8,330 nt of DNA from Azophilus sp964638775. GTDB taxonomy: Bacteria > Pseudomonadota > Gammaproteobacteria > Pseudomonadales > Azotimanducaceae. Positions 6,481 through 8,330 of the stretch are shown here, in pieces; position 1 is the stretch's first letter, and each line of letters starts with the position of its first letter. A program made the translations under genes and the position numbers. The notes below the pieces were generated by a model. It saw only the letters and a program-made list of their open reading frames with translations. It was not told the DNA's origin and searched no databases. The DNA is taken from positions 1 to 8,330 of the forward strand of contig CAZWZH010000007.1 in NCBI GenBank assembly GCA_964638775.1, read 5' to 3'.

Positions 6481-7863
6481 TCAGCCGGCTTTTCCCGCGC
6501 GAAGCCGGGCAAAATAGTCCGACGCGGCCGCCTTCACCCTGGGCGCCAGCCACAGTGACGAGACCATGGTGGGAATCGCCATGATGGCAAAGGCGCCGTC
6601 GACGATGCCGATGGCCGCCTGCATGGTGACGACGGCGGCGATCACGATGAAAGCCAGGTAGAACCAGACGTAGTAGCGGCGACTGCCGGCGCCGAACAGG
6701 AAGCTCGCGCACTGTGAGCCGTAGAACGAGTAGGTGAACATTGTCGTGGCCGCGAAACAGACGACCGATACGAAGACGATGGCCAGCCCGGCCGGACCGA
6801 GCAGTTCCTGAAAGGCCGCGGCGGTGAGGGTCACGCCGTTGGCGCCCTCCGATTGCCAGGTTCCCGAAATCAGGATGACCAACGCGGTTGCTGAGCATAC
6901 CAGGAGTGTGTCGATGACCGGGCCGAGCATGGCGACCAGGCCCTCCCGGATGGGCTCGCGGGTGCGCGCTGCGCCGTGGGCGAGCGCCTCGGTGCCGATG
7001 CCGGCCTCGTTGGAAAAAGCGCCCCGCTGCACGCCGTAGAGAATCACCGACAGCAGGGCGCCGCCGGCCACGGCCTCACCGGTGAAGGCGTCGGTTACGA
7101 TCAGGGCGATCGCCCCGGGCAGCTTGTCGATGTTCAGCAACACCGCGGCAACGGCGCCCCCGACGTACAGTACCGACATGAGGGGCACCAGCGTGGCGGC
7201 GGCCTTCGCGACCCGGGACAGCCCGCCCAGAACCACCGGAGCCACCACCACCAGCAGCCCGAGGCCCACCGTCAGGTTGAAGGCGAAATGGTTCGCTTCC
7301 GCGGCGAGCCAGCCCTGTTCAATGAACAGCACCTCGCGCAGCACCTGTGTGAGTTGATTGGCCTGGAATACCGGCAGGCAGCCCAGCAGCCCGAATGCGG
7401 TGAACAGGTACGCCAGGAACCGAAAGCGGCGGGGCAGAGCTTCCCGTATGACGTACATGGGGCCGCCCTGCAGCACGCCCTCGCTGTCGCGGCCGCGGTA
7501 CATCACTGCCAGCGAACAGGTGAAGAACTTGGTGGCGATGCCGACCACGGCGGTGACCCACATCCAGAAGATCGCGCCTGGCCCACCGATGTAAATGGCC
7601 AGCGCCACGCCGGCGATGTTGCCCATGCCGACAGTGCCCGCGAGCGCCGACGAGAGCGCCTGGAAATGGCTGATCTGCCCGGGATCGTCAGCCCTGTCGT
7701 GGCGGCCGAGCAGCAGGCTTAAGGCGTGGCCGAGGTAACGGAAGGGCAGGGCCCGGGAATAGGCAAGGAAGAAGAGGCCTCCGCCGAGCAGAAGCACCAG
7801 CAGCCAGGGGCCCCAGGCGTAGGTGGCAAAGATGGCTGCCGCCTCCTGGATCCGGTCAGGCAT
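6481..7863 (-). CDS. Sodium:alanine/glycine symporter (AGCS family)
   Basis: The 460-residue polytopic membrane protein carries the AGCS signature at 79-102, starting GMGNIAGVALA and ending GAIFWMW. It also has a second conserved block, GVQRGAFSNEAGIGTEALAH at 277-296 running on to PVIDT at 315-319, and FQANQLTQVL at 166-175. Family members couple Na+ (or H+) uptake to import of small amino acids, usually alanine or glycine, across the inner membrane. Hydrophobic segments include about 18-35, 97-120, 147-165, 198-217, 226-244, 312-334, 359-379 and 397-416, consistent with roughly 10-11 helices; the length is normal. At 381-383 it has YGS where many homologues, from memory, have YGE, so substrate preference may differ. 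No strong Shine-Dalgarno precedes ATG 7863, but the first helix begins soon after it, as expected. It is divergent from queF and the first gene of a probable operon with the acylase. The exact substrate is unknown. Confidence 0.95.
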   Translation of the reverse strand: MPDRIQEAAAIFATYAWGPWLLVLLLGGGLFFLAYSRALPFRYLGHALSLLLGRHDRADDPGQISHFQALSSALAGTVGMGNIAGVALAIYIGGPGAIFWMWVTAVVGIATKFFTCSLAVMYRGRDSEGVLQGGPMYVIREALPRRFRFLAYLFTAFGLLGCLPVFQANQLTQVLREVLFIEQGWLAAEANHFAFNLTVGLGLLVVVAPVVLGGLSRVAKAAATLVPLMSVLYVGGAVAAVLLNIDKLPGAIALIVTDAFTGEAVAGGALLSVILYGVQRGAFSNEAGIGTEALAHGAARTREPIREGLVAMLGPVIDTLLVCSATALVILISGTWQSEGANGVTLTAAAFQELLGPAGLAIVFVSVVCFAATTMFTYSFYGSQCASFLFGAGSRRYYVWFYLAFIVIAAVVTMQAAIGIVDGAFAIMAIPTMVSSLWLAPRVKAAASDYFARLRAGKAG

Positions 7864-7902
7864 GTGCGGCCGGCGGAGTGTGTGGCAATGGGTGCCCCGC
7901 GA

Positions 7903-7931
7903 TTGACATCCGGAGATGGCCCCGCTGTAGT
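7903..7931 (+). promoter_or_regulatory. Sigma70-like promoter of queF
   Basis: A perfect -35 TTGACA (7903-7908) is followed after exactly 17 bp by TGTAGT (7926-7931), four of six matches to the -10 consensus. Transcription would start near 7938, giving a leader of about 20 nt to the GTG at 7960. This is the best promoter in the window. Confidence 0.6.
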
Positions 7932-7959
7932 GAGGTTCTTCTGTTTGGTGCGAACCATC

Positions 7960-8330
7960 GTGTCTTCGGACGAAATCCCGGTCAAGCCCGTGGGCAACGC
8001 CGGTGCTTGTGCACTCGAGTTGCTGGAAGGTATTGCCCGATCCCGCGCGCGAGCCCTGCTGGGCATTGCGGATGAACTGCCGTTTCGCGGCGAGGATCTG
8101 TGGACGAGTTATGAGTTTTCCTGGTTGAACGGAGCGGGCAAACCGGTTGCCGCCGGATTGCGGTTGCGGGTTAACTGCACGTCGCCGAACCTCGTCGAGA
8201 GCAAGTCGATGAAGCTCTATCTGAATGGCTTTGCCGAGACGCGGTTCGGGAGCCGGGGGGACGTAGTGGAGATTCTCGAGAACGACCTGGCGGAGGCGTT
8301 TGGTGCGACGCCCGTGATTGAGGTATTGGA
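7960..8330 (+). CDS. queF: NADPH-dependent 7-cyano-7-deazaguanine reductase, N-terminal part (cut by right edge)
   Basis: The open frame gives 123 residues to the window edge. LPFRGEDLWTSYEFSWLN at 40-57 and TSPNLVESKSMKLYLN at 74-89, followed by FAETRF, match the N-terminal half of E. coli-type QueF. The ESKSMKLY segment (80-87) is the QueF motif. The enzyme reduces preQ0 to preQ1 with NADPH in queuosine tRNA modification. In this two-module type the catalytic Cys and Asp lie in the C-terminal half, outside the window. The start is uncertain: GTG 7960 suits the promoter, whereas GTG 7948 has GAGG at 7932-7935 upstream, but that GAGG would precede the predicted transcript start. The stretch between residues 10 and 35 is less conserved than usual. 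The gene is divergent from the symporter gene, 96 bp apart, and functionally unrelated to it. Confidence 0.93.
   Translation, partial: MSSDEIPVKPVGNAGACALELLEGIARSRARALLGIADELPFRGEDLWTSYEFSWLNGAGKPVAAGLRLRVNCTSPNLVESKSMKLYLNGFAETRFGSRGDVVEILENDLAEAFGATPVIEVL

Noticed and set aside
6386..6898. Upstream extension of the acylase reading frame to 997 residues
   Set aside because: The extension overlaps the symporter coding region in another frame and is Arg/His-rich shadow sequence. The lipoprotein signal and Shine-Dalgarno fix the start at 6385.
1..8330. Defence island, CRISPR array or mobile element
   Set aside because: Endonuclease V and QueF superficially suggest nucleic-acid defence, but both are housekeeping families. 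No array-like repeats, transposase, integrase, terminal inverted repeats or toxin-antitoxin pair are visible.

Overview
The window is GC-rich, densely coded DNA from a bacterium, most likely a gammaproteobacterium. The clues are a QueF of the long two-module type at the right edge, a PvdQ-like acylase, and an exported repeat protein of a kind I associate loosely with marine and halophilic gammaproteobacteria. No genus can be named from the sequence. There are no tRNA or rRNA genes, CRISPR arrays, transposases or phage genes.

Layout, left to right. (1) 1-1064, minus: N-terminal 354 codons of a circularly permuted type 2 ATP-grasp protein, cut by the left edge. (2) 1217-1876, plus: endonuclease V (nfi), divergent from gene 1. 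(3) 1877-2169: a relatively AT-rich intergenic stretch with a perfect 12-bp palindrome and other small inverted repeats, ahead of (4) 2170-3678, plus: a secreted 502-residue protein with two copies of a beta-rich domain followed by a lipocalin-like C-terminal half. (5) 3679-3904: a convergent gap with one weak minus-strand terminator candidate. (6) 3905-6385, minus: a lipoprotein Ntn-hydrolase of the penicillin acylase family, closest to the acyl-homoserine-lactone/aculeacin acylase branch. (7) 6481-7863, minus: an AGCS-family sodium:amino-acid symporter, 95 bp upstream of the acylase and probably co-transcribed with it. (8) 7960-8330, plus: the first 123 codons of queF, with a good sigma70-like promoter just upstream, cut by the right edge.

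How the genes may work together. The clearest functional unit is the symporter-acylase pair. A lipoprotein acylase could remove fatty acyl chains from N-acylated amino compounds outside the cytoplasm, and the Na+ symporter could import a freed amino acid. This is inference. Endonuclease V (deaminated-purine repair) and QueF (queuosine biosynthesis) are ordinary housekeeping enzymes, and their presence here does not suggest a defence island. The ATP-grasp fragment belongs to a family linked to peptide or amide ligation, usually with alpha-E and transglutaminase-like partners; those would lie beyond the left edge.

The least described items are the secreted repeat protein with its palindrome-bearing upstream region, and the acylase-transporter pair. 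I see no convincing wholly new multigene system.
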